Below, piece by piece: positions 44,493 through 53,497 of a DNA stretch of 64,000 nt (the first letter of the stretch is position 1; every line of letters starts with the position of its first letter). Made by a program: the position numbers and the translations under genes. The notes under the pieces are model-generated. The model worked only from the letters and a program-made list of their open reading frames with translations, was not told the origin of the DNA and did not search any database. This DNA is from Pseudohongiella sp. (GTDB lineage Bacteria; Pseudomonadota; Gammaproteobacteria; Pseudomonadales; Pseudohongiellaceae), in assembly GCF_011050365.1 (NCBI RefSeq), contig NZ_DRFV01000016.1, positions 272,591 to 336,590 on the forward strand. The letters run 5' to 3'.

Positions 44493-44523
44493 TGATTGTC
44501 TGGCAGTGATGATTGTCTGACAG
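44493..44523. repeat. Imperfect direct repeat upstream of the cytochrome c gene
   Basis: TGATTGTCTGGCAG at 44493-44506 and TGATTGTCTGACAG at 44510-44523, 13 of 14 positions identical, 17 bases apart. It lies in the gap between the ArsA-type gene and the cytochrome. It could be a tandem operator; no known consensus was recognised. Confidence 0.4.
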
Positions 44524-44621
44524 GGATGATGGGCGTAGCATAACAATCTGAAAATACACGCGATAACGATTCCGACCGGGAAGTGACCCACCTACAAAAA
44601 CAACGACACAGGAGTGACGCG

Positions 44622-45131
44622 ATGCAGAGCAGTACACGGTTGATTAAAATGGCAGTTGCGGGATTGACGCTGACGGCACTGGTAGCCTGCAGTGATAACG
44701 GAACTACGTCTCAGTCCGGCAGTCAGGGGCCTGCCCTGCCGGTCAGCCTGAATGATGTCATGGTGGCGATGGTCAATAAATCGACCGACCCTGCCTGGAC
44801 CGCAGTGTGGAACAATCCTCAAAGCGAGCGCGACTGGCGCGAGCTTGAACATCTGGCATTCCAGGTACAGGTCGGCGGTGGTCTGATGCAGGCGGCGGGT
44901 ACCGGCCCCATGGATGCTGAGTGGGTCGCAGAACCCGAATGGCAGCGTCTGGCTGCGCAGCTTGAGCAGGATGGAATCAGGGCAGTGAACGCGGTCCGCA
45001 GTCGCAATATCGAGTTGATGCAACGTGCCGGCGGACAATTGATTGAAACCTGTGAGTCCTGCCACCGACTCTTTGCTGAAGACCTGCCAATGCTGAGCGA
45101 GATGAGCGAGCCGCCGGCAGTGTCTCGGTAA
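44622..45131 (+). CDS. Cytochrome c-like lipoprotein
   Basis: 169 residues from the ATG at 44622, with AGGAG upstream. A lipoprotein-type signal peptide ends in TALVAC (Cys about residue 23). One haem motif, CESCH, lies near residue 146, close to the C-terminus, a position seen in four-helix-bundle (class II, cytochrome c'-like) cytochromes. The preceding helices (DWRELEHLAFQVQVGGGL, QRLAAQLEQDGIRAV) fit that fold. It is probably a periplasmic electron carrier or gas-binding protein. It follows the ArsA-type gene, perhaps as part of the same inserted block. Confidence 0.8.
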   Translation: MQSSTRLIKMAVAGLTLTALVACSDNGTTSQSGSQGPALPVSLNDVMVAMVNKSTDPAWTAVWNNPQSERDWRELEHLAFQVQVGGGLMQAAGTGPMDAEWVAEPEWQRLAAQLEQDGIRAVNAVRSRNIELMQRAGGQLIETCESCHRLFAEDLPMLSEMSEPPAVSR

Positions 45132-45162
45132 GTCAGTGGCCGTCGCCTGGCAGGGGTCGGGT

Positions 45163-45651
45163 TCAGGTGCCGGCTTGCTGACAAGCGTTGCAAATACCGT
45201 GGAATTCGATTTGCTGCCGTGCCAGGGTAAAACCGGTGTCTTCGATATTGGCGCTCAACTCGCTTAGAATTTCCTTGCGGATACCGACCTCGTTAACACC
45301 GTGACATTTGTCGCAAATCAGGAACTGCGGCACTTCATGATCATGCTTGCAGGTAATGTGTGAGCACGGTAAGTACTGGTTGGTTGTTTCCAGCCGGTGC
45401 ACCAGCTCGTTCTCCTTGAGAAAGTTCAGCATCCGGTACACTGACATCACTGACAGGGTCTGGCCGTGATGATCCCGGTATTGATCAGCGATCTGATAGG
45501 CGGACAATGGCTCGGAGGACTCCAGCACGACCTGAAGCACCCGTCGCCGTTTTTCCGTCAGCCGGGCACCCTGCTCGGCGCAGATTGTCTGTGCCTGGTC
45601 CAGAACATTGGTAACATCACGATCGGCTGTGGGATGGGGCTCGGTGCGCAT
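45163..45651 (-). CDS. Fur-family regulator, Zur-like
   Basis: 162 residues from the ATG at 45651. The winged-helix part contains RLTEKRRRVLQVVLESSEPLSAYQIADQYR and LSVMSVYRMLNFL. The metal-binding part has CSHITCKHDHEVPQFLICDKCHG and a final CNAC, giving two CxxC zinc sites. The pattern resembles Zur, the zinc-uptake repressor. In-frame upstream starts exist but would overlap bamE more extensively. It is the downstream partner of bamE on the same strand; convergent with the cytochrome c gene. Confidence 0.85.
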   Translation of the reverse strand: MRTEPHPTADRDVTNVLDQAQTICAEQGARLTEKRRRVLQVVLESSEPLSAYQIADQYRDHHGQTLSVMSVYRMLNFLKENELVHRLETTNQYLPCSHITCKHDHEVPQFLICDKCHGVNEVGIRKEILSELSANIEDTGFTLARQQIEFHGICNACQQAGT

Positions 45652-45664
45652 ATCGATTCCGGAC

Positions 45665-46057
45665 TCAGGAGTTGCTTTCTGTCTCATCAGTGCTGGTGCC
45701 ACGTTGTGACCATGCAGCATCCTCGCCGGGCTCGAAATCACCTTCAAAACGACTCAACAGGTCATTCTCGAAAAACAGGGTCATGCGTTCCTGACCACGT
45801 TCACCGCCACCAGGCTGGTAATTGAAGACATAGTCCCAGCGATCCTGATGATAGGGGTCGCGAACCAGCGGAGTACCCATGACAAAAACAACCTGGCGCC
45901 TGGTCATGCCGGGCTCCAGCTGATCGATCATTTCCTGGGTAATGATATTGCCCTGGGCAATGGGTATTTTGTAGACGCCGGGGAACTGCGGCAAAGGTAT
46001 GGAGGAACAGGCGGCGACGGTCAGGGTCGCAACCAGCAAAACAAGAATTCTTAGCAT
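45665..46057 (-). CDS. bamE: Outer-membrane assembly factor BamE
   Basis: 130 residues from the ATG at 46057, with AGG eight bases upstream. The lipobox is VAACSS (about residue 16-17). The conserved [48 protein letters not shown] region is the BamE (SmpA/OmlA) domain. BamE is a lipoprotein of the BAM complex that inserts barrel proteins into the outer membrane. It is divergent from fur, the same arrangement as omlA-fur in Pseudomonas. Confidence 0.95.
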   Translation of the reverse strand: MLRILVLLVATLTVAACSSIPLPQFPGVYKIPIAQGNIITQEMIDQLEPGMTRRQVVFVMGTPLVRDPYHQDRWDYVFNYQPGGGERGQERMTLFFENDLLSRFEGDFEPGEDAAWSQRGTSTDETESNS

Positions 46058-46188
46058 GAAACGCACCTGGTGTAGTGTAGGGCTGAACTTTCATCTGCCG
46101 ACATTAGTGTGCATAATACCCTAGCTGTTGCCTGCGGTAAAACGGCCTGTTCGGGCAGCATCACCAAACGACAACCAAGAGAAACGAT

Positions 46189-46608
46189 ATGTCTGCAGAA
46201 AATCAGGAGTTACGCAAAGCAGGGCTGAAAGTTACGTTGCCCCGCGTGAAAATCCTGCAATTGCTGGAAAACTCGGAAACCCGTCATCTGAGCGCGGAAG
46301 ACGTATACAAGGCGCTGATCGACGCGGGTGAGGAAGTAGGGCTGGCAACAGTCTATCGGGTTCTGACCCAGTTCGAGTCGGCCGGGCTGGTGATGCGGCA
46401 TCGGTTTGAAGGTGGTCATTCGGTATTTGAGCTGACCACAGTGGAGCATCATGATCATCTGGTCTGCAGCAAATGCGGACTGGTGGAAGAGTTTTTCGAC
46501 GAGATCATTGAAGATCGCCAGGATAAGATTGCCGCCAATTTCGGGTTCGAAATCACCGATCACAGCCTCTATCTGTATGGTATCTGCGCAGATTGTCAGA
46601 AAAGCTGA
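46189..46608 (+). CDS. fur: Ferric uptake regulator Fur
   Basis: 139 residues. ELRKAGLKVTLPRVKILQLLEN and GLATVYRVLTQFESAGLV form the DNA-binding domain; HHDHLVCSKCGLVEEF and a late CADC form metal sites. Fur represses iron-uptake genes when iron is plentiful. It is divergent from bamE, with about 130 bases between the starts. It converges with recN. Confidence 0.95.
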   Translation: MSAENQELRKAGLKVTLPRVKILQLLENSETRHLSAEDVYKALIDAGEEVGLATVYRVLTQFESAGLVMRHRFEGGHSVFELTTVEHHDHLVCSKCGLVEEFFDEIIEDRQDKIAANFGFEITDHSLYLYGICADCQKS

Positions 46609-46623
46609 ACACCGGTGGCGTCC

Positions 46624-48309
46624 TCAGGCGCTTGTGGTCAGCTCCCTGGCATGGGCCAGCGCTTCGTTGCTGAGCGCAGGTCCATCGGAATCTCCGCCCA
46701 GCATGCGGGCGATTTCCTGCAATCTCTCCTCTTCATCCAGTTGATAAATTCTGCTCTTGGTGGTTTTCGCGCTGGCCTCCTTGCTGACCAGCAGGTGCTG
46801 ATTGGCGAGGCTGGCCACTAACGGTTGATGCGTCACGCAGAGTACCTGACTGCGCGTGCCAAGTTGCTTCAAGAGCTTGCCGACGACGCGAGCCACGCCA
46901 CCGCCAATACCCACATCCACTTCATCAAATACCAGGCTCGGGGTGTCCGAGGTCATGGCCGTGATGACCTGAATGGCAAGGCTGATTCGTGACAACTCGC
47001 CGCCGGATGCGATTCTGGCCAGAGGTTTGGCGGGTTGGCCCGGGTTGGTGCTGATCAGAAACTCAACCTGCTCCAGGCCATGAGGCTGCGGTTTGTCGCT
47101 GTCTGTGCTCTGCAGTTCAATGCTGAGCCTGGCGTCCGCCATGCCCAGCGTGCCCAGTTGTTCGTTGACCGCCTTGGTCAGTTTGCGGGCAGCCTGCTGG
47201 CGCTGGCTACTTAATTCACGCGCCAGCTTCAGCCACTCCGTTTGCAGCGTCTGGGTTTGTTTTATCAAGGTGTCCAGGGTCCCGGTGCTCTGCGAAGCGG
47301 CCGCCAATTGCTCTTCCAGCTGCTGCTGCAGCGCACCGAGCTCTTCCGGACGTACCTTGTGTTTGCGCGCCAGTTGGTGAATGCTGGCCAGTCTCGCATT
47401 CAGCTCCTCCAGCCGTGCCGGGTTGATTTCAATCTGATCCAGTTGCCGGTTGAGTTCGCTGGCGGCCTCATCCACCTGAATCAGCGCCGTGTTCAGCATC
47501 TCCTCGACGTTTGCCAGCGATTTGCCGGCCCCGCTCTGGCGCAGCAGGCTTAAGGCCTGATGCAGGCTCTGGCTGATATTACTGTCATCATCTTCGTGAC
47601 ACAGTTGCACCAGTGCGCGCATACCCACAATTCGGGATTCGGCATTGCTGAGATTGTCCAGCTCCTGTTCCAGCTCATCCAGCTCGGCCTCGCCCAACGC
47701 CAGCTCTTCCAGCTCGGTAAGCTGATAGCGCGCGAGCTCGTTCTGCGCCGCCTGTTCGCTGAGAGTCGCTTGTAAGGCCGAGAGCTGTTTATTGGCCGAT
47801 TTCCATTGTTCGCTGAGCTGTCTTAGCTGTTGCACGCGTGATTGTTGGCCGCCAAAATCGTCCAACAGCATTTGTTGAGTGGGTTTTTGCAGCAAAGAGT
47901 GGTGTTCATGCTGGCTGTGAATATCCATCAGCAGGCTGCCCAGTGCGGTCATGGCCTGCAGGGTGACCTGGGAGTTGTTGATCCAGGCCCGGGAGCGGCC
48001 ATCGGCGGCCACGCTGCGGCGCAGCAGACACAAGCGGTGGTCGCCTTCAGCCGTCAGTTCGTGCTCGCTCAACCATTGGCAGGCCAGCGGCAATCGGTCG
48101 ACATCGAATTCAGCGCTGATGTCGGCACGTTCGCTCCCGCTACGCACCACATCCCGGTCGGCCCGATCGCCCAGAGCCAGGCCCAGTGCGCCCAGAATAA
48201 TGGATTTGCCGGCACCGGTTTCGCCGGTGATCGCGGTCATGCCAGCCTTGAACTCGATATCGAGCTGCTCAGCGATGGCGTAATTGCGGATCGAAAGGTG
48301 TGTCAGCAT
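46624..48309 (-). CDS. recN: DNA repair protein RecN
   Basis: 561 residues, normal for the family. Walker A is GETGAGKS (29-36), a coiled coil fills about 160-380, and the C-terminal ATPase half holds IASGGELSRISLAIQ and Walker B LVFDEVDVGIGGG. RecN is an SMC-like protein that helps repair double-strand breaks. It is divergent from grpE. No clear LexA box (CTGT-N8-ACAG) is found just upstream of its start. Confidence 0.96.
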   Translation of the reverse strand: MLTHLSIRNYAIAEQLDIEFKAGMTAITGETGAGKSIILGALGLALGDRADRDVVRSGSERADISAEFDVDRLPLACQWLSEHELTAEGDHRLCLLRRSVAADGRSRAWINNSQVTLQAMTALGSLLMDIHSQHEHHSLLQKPTQQMLLDDFGGQQSRVQQLRQLSEQWKSANKQLSALQATLSEQAAQNELARYQLTELEELALGEAELDELEQELDNLSNAESRIVGMRALVQLCHEDDDSNISQSLHQALSLLRQSGAGKSLANVEEMLNTALIQVDEAASELNRQLDQIEINPARLEELNARLASIHQLARKHKVRPEELGALQQQLEEQLAAASQSTGTLDTLIKQTQTLQTEWLKLARELSSQRQQAARKLTKAVNEQLGTLGMADARLSIELQSTDSDKPQPHGLEQVEFLISTNPGQPAKPLARIASGGELSRISLAIQVITAMTSDTPSLVFDEVDVGIGGGVARVVGKLLKQLGTRSQVLCVTHQPLVASLANQHLLVSKEASAKTTKSRIYQLDEEERLQEIARMLGGDSDGPALSNEALAHARELTTSA

Positions 48310-48370
48310 AGTATTGGTAATATAGTCCGGCCGCTTATGTTTGACACGGTTAATTGAATCCGTGAAAGGA

Positions 48371-48398
48371 CTTGAATCATATCATGCCGTCCCCATAT
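48371..48398 (+). promoter_or_regulatory. Heat-shock (sigma-32) promoter for grpE
   Basis: CTTGAA at 48371-48376 and CCCCATAT at 48391-48398 with 14 bases between: a near-exact match to the sigma-32 consensus. It lies in the recN-grpE intergenic region, 107 bases before the grpE start. Confidence 0.85.
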
Positions 48399-48505
48399 TG
48401 AGCAGATATCAGCAATTGTTGTGTGCGCAGGACCTGAGCCTAGCGACAGGCATGAGTGCGGCAACAATCAGAATTTTGAGCAACACTGACAATCAGGGTG
48501 GGGAC

Positions 48506-49141
48506 ATGGCAGATCAGAAAACCAGTGAGCAAGAACACAAGGATCAGGAAGCCCAGGCGCAGGAGCCCGGACAGCAGGACGCGCCGGAGCAAAAGGGCAA
48601 TGACAGCAGCAATGGCGTTGATATCCCGGTTGAGGACCTGACGCTGGAGCAGGCGCTGGACCGTTTGCAACAGGCGGAGGCAGCGGCGGCCGGGCACCAG
48701 GCCGATATCCTGCGTTTGCATGCAGACATGCAGAATGTGCGTCGACGTGCGGAACAGGATGTGGAAAAGGCGCACAAATATGGTCAGGAAAAACTGGTTT
48801 CGGATTTGTTGCCGGTGCTGGATAACCTGGAGCGGGCTCTGCAAGCGGCCGAAGGTGATGAAAACGAAAAGCTGGGTGCGCTGCGCCAGGGTGTTGAATT
48901 GACGCTTAAAAGCTTTCTCGATTGCCTGAAAAAATTCAATGTGGACGTTATTGATCCGAACGGTGAGCCGTTTAATCCGCAATATCATCAGGCCATGGGC
49001 ATGCAGGAAAGCGCTACCGCGGAACCTGACACGGTGATTGCGGTAATGCAGAAAGGTTACAGCCTGCATGGGCGTGTCTTGCGCCCGGCCATGGTGATGG
49101 TATCCAGGGCGCCGACAGAGGGCGTGGATGTCAAGGCATGA
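48506..49141 (+). CDS. grpE: Nucleotide exchange factor GrpE
   Basis: 211 residues from the ATG at 48506. A charged N-terminal extension (residues 1-50) is followed by a long helix (about 60-120) containing LRLHADMQNVRRRAEQDVEKAHKYGQEKLV, and a beta-domain with the typical NPQYHQAMGMQESA and VMQKGYSLHGRVLRPAMVMVS. GrpE releases ADP from DnaK. In-frame codons further upstream lie over the heat-shock promoter, so the start is placed after it. It is the first gene of the grpE-dnaK-dnaJ group. Confidence 0.95.
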   Translation: MADQKTSEQEHKDQEAQAQEPGQQDAPEQKGNDSSNGVDIPVEDLTLEQALDRLQQAEAAAAGHQADILRLHADMQNVRRRAEQDVEKAHKYGQEKLVSDLLPVLDNLERALQAAEGDENEKLGALRQGVELTLKSFLDCLKKFNVDVIDPNGEPFNPQYHQAMGMQESATAEPDTVIAVMQKGYSLHGRVLRPAMVMVSRAPTEGVDVKA

Positions 49142-49189
49142 TCAGGGTAAGTCGGGATGATAAAGCCTGATGAATTTGACCCTCTGGCT

Positions 49190-49217
49190 CTTGAATTCTG
49201 CGCAAAAGTACCAATAT
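49190..49217 (+). promoter_or_regulatory. Probable second sigma-32 promoter before dnaK
   Basis: CTTGAA at 49190-49195 and ACCAATAT at 49210-49217 with a 14-base spacer, the same geometry as the grpE promoter; the -10 matches at six of eight positions. It lies in the 169-base gap between grpE and dnaK. Confidence 0.6.
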
Positions 49218-49310
49218 AGAGCTTCAACGTTACTTTAAACACAAATTTTGGATTGATCAGCCCGGGTCTCGAGTCAGACAGGACGGGTAGATTTAAGTGG
49301 AGATGAGATT

Positions 49311-51233
49311 ATGGGCAAGATTATCGGTATAGATTTGGGTACGACCAACTCCTGTGTCGCCGTAATGGAAGGCGGCAAGGCAAAAGTGATTGAAAATGCC
49401 GAGGGTGATCGCACCACCCCGTCAGTCATCGCCTACACAAAAGACGGCGAGACTCTGGTTGGTCAGCCGGCCAAGCGCCAGTCTGTGACCAACCCCAAAA
49501 ACACGCTGTTTGCGATCAAGCGATTGATCGGGCGTCAGTTTCAGGATGATGTCGTGCAGAAAGACATCAAAATGGTGCCTTACGAGATTACCAAAGCTGA
49601 CAATGGCGATGCCTGGGTGCGTGTGAACGACAACAACATGTCGCCGCCGCAAATTTCTGCACAGATTCTGAAAAAGATGAAGAAAACGGCCGAAGACTAC
49701 CTCGGCGAGTCGGTAACGGAGGCGGTGGTGACAGTGCCGGCCTACTTTAATGACTCGCAACGCCAGGCCACCAAGGATGCGGGCAAGATTGCCGGTCTGG
49801 AAATCAAGCGTATTATCAATGAGCCAACTGCTGCGGCACTGGCCTATGGTATGGACAAGAAGGGTGGTGACAGCACTATCGCGGTTTATGACCTGGGTGG
49901 TGGTACCTTCGATATCTCCATCATCGAGATTGCAGAAACCGATGGCGAGCACACCTTTGAAGTGCTCTCCACCAATGGTGATACCTTCCTGGGTGGTGAG
50001 GATTTCGACCTGCGCCTGATTGATTACCTGGCAGACGAATTCAAGAAAGAGAGCGGCATGGATCTGCGCAGCGATCCGCTGGCACTGCAGCGTCTGAAAG
50101 AAGCAGCAGAAAAAGCCAAGATTGAACTGTCGTCTGCCCAGCAGACCGAAATCAATCTGCCTTACGTGACTGCCGACGCATCGGGTCCCAAGCACCTGGT
50201 GCAGAAGCTGACACGCGCCAAGTTCGAGTCGCTGGTGGAAGAGCTGGTCGAGCGCACGATTGCGCCGCTGAAGATGGCGCTGAAAGATGCCGGCCTTGAT
50301 GTCAAGAAGATCGATGATGTCATTCTGGTCGGTGGCCAGACCCGTATGCCGCTGGTGCAGAAAAAAGTTGCTGAATTCTTTGGCAAGGATGCGCGGCGTG
50401 ACGTCAACCCGGATGAAGCCGTGGCAATTGGTGCATCCATTCAGGCGGCGGTACTGGCCGGTGAAGTAAATGACGTATTGCTGCTCGACGTGACTCCGTT
50501 GTCTCTGGGTATCGAGACCATGGGTGGCGTCACCAGCATACTGATCGACAAGAACACCACCATCCCGACCAAGAAGACGCAGGTGTTCTCGACGGCAGAT
50601 GATAACCAGACTGCGGTTACCATTCACGTGGTACAGGGTGAGCGCAAGCAAGCCAACCAGAACAAGTCTTTGGGGCGTTTTGACCTGAGCGACATCCCGC
50701 CCGCTGCGCGTGGCATGCCACAGATTGAGGTTGCTTTTGACCTGGATGCCAACGGTATCCTGAATGTGTCGGCCAAAGACAAGGCCACAGGCAAAGAGCA
50801 ATCCATTGTGATCAAGTCATCCAGCGGTCTGTCTGATGACGAGATTGATCGTATGGTCAAGGATGCCGAAGCACACGCAGCCGATGACAAGAAGTTCGAG
50901 GAGTTGGTGACGGCTCGCAACACCGCTGATGGCCTGATTCATGCTACCCGTAAGACGCTGACGGATGCAGCCGACAAGGTAGAGGCCGATGAGAAGGAGA
51001 AAATCGAGTCCGCTATCACAGCACTGGAAGAGGCCATGAAGACGGGGGACATTGAGCAGATCAATACCCGTACCAATGAGCTGACTGAAGCTTCGTCCGG
51101 GCTGGCGCAGAAAATGTACGCCGAACAGCAGGGTGCCGAGCAGGCTGGTGACGCGGGCGATGAGGCCGGTGGTGAATCAACTTCAGACGACGCCGTAGAT
51201 GCCGAGTTCGAAGAAGTTAAAGACGATAAATAA
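49311..51233 (+). CDS. dnaK: Chaperone DnaK
   Basis: 640 residues. [10 protein letters not shown] begins the ATPase domain (residues 4-13), with YDLGGGTFD and [10 protein letters not shown] later; the substrate domain and the helical lid follow, ending in the EEVKDDK tail. It is an ATP-driven Hsp70 that binds unfolded segments and works with DnaJ and GrpE. GGAG lies upstream of the ATG. The minus strand carries a 459-codon open frame across the gene, a codon-use shadow. Confidence 0.98.
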   Translation: MGKIIGIDLGTTNSCVAVMEGGKAKVIENAEGDRTTPSVIAYTKDGETLVGQPAKRQSVTNPKNTLFAIKRLIGRQFQDDVVQKDIKMVPYEITKADNGDAWVRVNDNNMSPPQISAQILKKMKKTAEDYLGESVTEAVVTVPAYFNDSQRQATKDAGKIAGLEIKRIINEPTAAALAYGMDKKGGDSTIAVYDLGGGTFDISIIEIAETDGEHTFEVLSTNGDTFLGGEDFDLRLIDYLADEFKKESGMDLRSDPLALQRLKEAAEKAKIELSSAQQTEINLPYVTADASGPKHLVQKLTRAKFESLVEELVERTIAPLKMALKDAGLDVKKIDDVILVGGQTRMPLVQKKVAEFFGKDARRDVNPDEAVAIGASIQAAVLAGEVNDVLLLDVTPLSLGIETMGGVTSILIDKNTTIPTKKTQVFSTADDNQTAVTIHVVQGERKQANQNKSLGRFDLSDIPPAARGMPQIEVAFDLDANGILNVSAKDKATGKEQSIVIKSSSGLSDDEIDRMVKDAEAHAADDKKFEELVTARNTADGLIHATRKTLTDAADKVEADEKEKIESAITALEEAMKTGDIEQINTRTNELTEASSGLAQKMYAEQQGAEQAGDAGDEAGGESTSDDAVDAEFEEVKDDK

Positions 51234-51256
51234 AAAAACAGCCTGGCTGATGGACT

Positions 51257-52381
51257 ATGTCGAAAAGAGATTATTACGAAGTATTGGGTGTAGGTCGCGA
51301 CGCGACGGAAGGTGAATTAAAAAAGGCCTACCGTCGGGTAGCGATGAAACACCACCCCGATCGGAATCCGGATAACAAGGAGTCCGAGGAGAAGTTCAAG
51401 GAGGCCAACGAAGCTTTCGAAGTGCTGTCCGACCCTGACAAAAAGGCACGCTATGATCAGTACGGTCATGCCGGTGTCAATCCGCAGGGTGGTGGCGGTG
51501 CCGGCGCCGGTGATTTCGGGGATATCTTCAGTGATATTTTCGGCGATATTTTTGGTGGCGCTGGCGGTCGCGGTGGTCGCGGCGGCGTTCGTAAGGGCGC
51601 CGATCTGCGTTATAACCTTGAGCTGGATCTGGAAAGTGCCGTCAAAGGTACCACCGTCAAGATTCGTATTCCGACTGCGGTTAATTGTGGAACCTGTGAC
51701 GGCACGGGGGCCAAGAAAGGTTCGTCGCCGGTTGATTGTGCCACCTGTAATGGTATCGGCCAGGTACGCATGCAGCAGGGATTCTTCTCTGTGCAGCAGA
51801 CCTGTCCGCGCTGCCAGGGCAGCGGCAAGCAGATCAAGGATCCGTGTAATACCTGCCATGGTCGAGGCCAGGTAGAGGAGCAGAAAACCCTGTCGGTGAA
51901 AGTGCCTGCTGGTGTTGACGACGGCGACCGCATTCGTTTGACCGGTGAGGGTCAGGCCGGTGTCAACGGTGGCCCGCCCGGCGACCTGTATGTGCAGGTG
52001 CATATGCGGGCGCACAAGCTCTTTGTCCGTGACGGACGGGACCTGCACTGTGAAATTCCGATCAGCTTTGTCGATGCGGCCCTGGGTGGCGAGCTTGAAG
52101 TGCCGACGCTGGACGGCCGTGTGAAGTTGAAAATACCGGCGGAAACTCAAACCGGCAAACTTTTCCGTTTGCGTGGAAAGGGTGTCACGTCGGTACGAGG
52201 TGGTCCTCCGGGCGATCTGTTGTGCCGTGTAGTGGTGGAAACGCCGGTCAAGCTGACGCGGCGTCAGAAAGAAATTCTGCAGGAGTTTCAGGCAATCGGC
52301 GAAAGCGAAGGCCAGCAATCACCCAAGATGACCTCCTGGTTTGATGGTGTGAAAAAGTTTGTTGATGACCTGCGGGCGTAA
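51257..52381 (+). CDS. dnaJ: Co-chaperone DnaJ
   Basis: 374 residues. The J-domain has the HPD motif at residues 33-35, followed by a Gly/Phe-rich linker, four zinc-binding repeats ([32 protein letters not shown]) and a C-terminal substrate domain. DnaJ stimulates DnaK ATPase and presents substrates. It lies 23 bases after dnaK. A terminator follows the stop. Confidence 0.98.
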   Translation: MSKRDYYEVLGVGRDATEGELKKAYRRVAMKHHPDRNPDNKESEEKFKEANEAFEVLSDPDKKARYDQYGHAGVNPQGGGGAGAGDFGDIFSDIFGDIFGGAGGRGGRGGVRKGADLRYNLELDLESAVKGTTVKIRIPTAVNCGTCDGTGAKKGSSPVDCATCNGIGQVRMQQGFFSVQQTCPRCQGSGKQIKDPCNTCHGRGQVEEQKTLSVKVPAGVDDGDRIRLTGEGQAGVNGGPPGDLYVQVHMRAHKLFVRDGRDLHCEIPISFVDAALGGELEVPTLDGRVKLKIPAETQTGKLFRLRGKGVTSVRGGPPGDLLCRVVVETPVKLTRRQKEILQEFQAIGESEGQQSPKMTSWFDGVKKFVDDLRA

Positions 52382-52404
52382 TGCCGGCTTGTCTTTCTGA
52401 GCTA

Positions 52405-52433
52405 CAAAAAAGGCGCCATTTGGCGCCTTTTTT
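52405..52433. terminator. Bidirectional terminator between dnaJ and the sugar kinase
   Basis: GGCGCC (52412-52417) and GGCGCC (52422-52427) form a stem with a four-base loop, flanked by six A residues on the left and six T residues on the right, so it can stop transcription from both sides. It lies 24 bases after dnaJ. Confidence 0.9.
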
Positions 52434-52456
52434 GTAGCAACGATGTCTGGCCCGTC

Positions 52457-53458
52457 TCAGGCGGCCTGAAATTTCTGCAAAACTGCACCATGTGCGTCTG
52501 GCGCCAGTCTGGGTCCGAACTCGGATACGACGGTAGCCGCTGCCAGGCTGGCCAGTTCACCAGCCTGTTGAAAATCCATGCCCTGGGTAATCGCGAACAT
52601 GAAGGCACCGGAGAACATGTCGCCGGCACCGTTGGTGTCGACCGCCTTCACGTTGTGCGCCGCAATATCAATATAGCCGGAACCATCAAACAGTCGTGCT
52701 CCGCGAGCGCCGCGGGTTATGGCAAACTGTCTGGCTATGGTTTTGAGTTTACTGCAGGCAGCTTCAAAGTCGTCTTCGCCTGACCAGATTTTGGCTTCCT
52801 GTTCGTTACAGAACAGCAGGTCTACACCGTCGCCCAATACTTCGTTTACACCATCCCTGAAGTATTCAACCATGGCAGGGTCGGAGAAAGTCATCGCTAT
52901 TTTTACATTACTGTCGCTGGCTATCTGTCGGAGGCGTTTGGCCGCTGCGCGGGCAGAATCCGAGGTAACCAGGTAACCTTCGATGTAAATGTATTTGGCC
53001 TGTTTTACCGCATCCACTTTGATGTCCTGCTCTGACACATACTGCGAGATACCCAGATGAGTCAGCATGGTCCGTTCTGCGTCTGGCGTTACCATGACCA
53101 CACAGCGGCCGGTGGTGCCAGCTTCACGCTGGGGTAGCAGATTGGTTTCGATATTGTGGTTGCCCAGCTCCTGCATGTAAAAGTCACCGGGTTCGTCGCC
53201 GGCGACTTTGCATGTGTAGAATGCCTTGCCGCCGAACTGGCTCAACGCATACAGAGAGTTTGCGGCAGAGCCGCCGCCAGCCTGTTTCTTGAGCGGGTAG
53301 CGAGTGCTAAGCAGATCCAGAAGCTGCTGCTGTTTGTCTTCTTCGATCAGCGTCATAAAACCCTTTTGGATGCCTGCTTCAGCGAAGAAGCTGTCATCAA
53401 CTTCGAATTCTTTGTCGACCAGCGCATTGCCGATGGCGTACACATCATAGTGATTCAT
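52457..53458 (-). CDS. PfkB-family sugar/nucleoside kinase (adenosine kinase type)
   Basis: 333 residues. The N-terminal VYAIGNALVDKEFEV and GGSAANSLYALSQFGG form the substrate domain; the C-terminal DTNGAGDMFSGAFMFAITQG carries the catalytic Asp and anion hole. Sequence is close to the bacterial adenosine kinase group. It would phosphorylate adenosine or a similar nucleoside to the monophosphate, using ATP. It follows hemL on the same strand with 39 bases between. Confidence 0.85.
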   Translation of the reverse strand: MNHYDVYAIGNALVDKEFEVDDSFFAEAGIQKGFMTLIEEDKQQQLLDLLSTRYPLKKQAGGGSAANSLYALSQFGGKAFYTCKVAGDEPGDFYMQELGNHNIETNLLPQREAGTTGRCVVMVTPDAERTMLTHLGISQYVSEQDIKVDAVKQAKYIYIEGYLVTSDSARAAAKRLRQIASDSNVKIAMTFSDPAMVEYFRDGVNEVLGDGVDLLFCNEQEAKIWSGEDDFEAACSKLKTIARQFAITRGARGARLFDGSGYIDIAAHNVKAVDTNGAGDMFSGAFMFAITQGMDFQQAGELASLAAATVVSEFGPRLAPDAHGAVLQKFQAA

Positions 53459-53497
53459 AAAAACTGTCCTTGCATTTGGTGACTGATGATTGGCGCC

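Noticed and set aside
48310..48370. LexA operator in front of recN
   Set aside because: No CTGT-N8-ACAG-like match was found by eye in the recN-grpE gap, although recN is often SOS-controlled.
49422..50801. 459-codon open frame on the minus strand over dnaK
   Set aside because: It is opposite dnaK in full, has no family motifs, and long antisense frames are common over genes with GC-rich third positions.
51317..52318. 333-codon open frame opposite dnaJ
   Set aside because: Thr- and Arg-rich shadow of the dnaJ repeats; no start site or motif.
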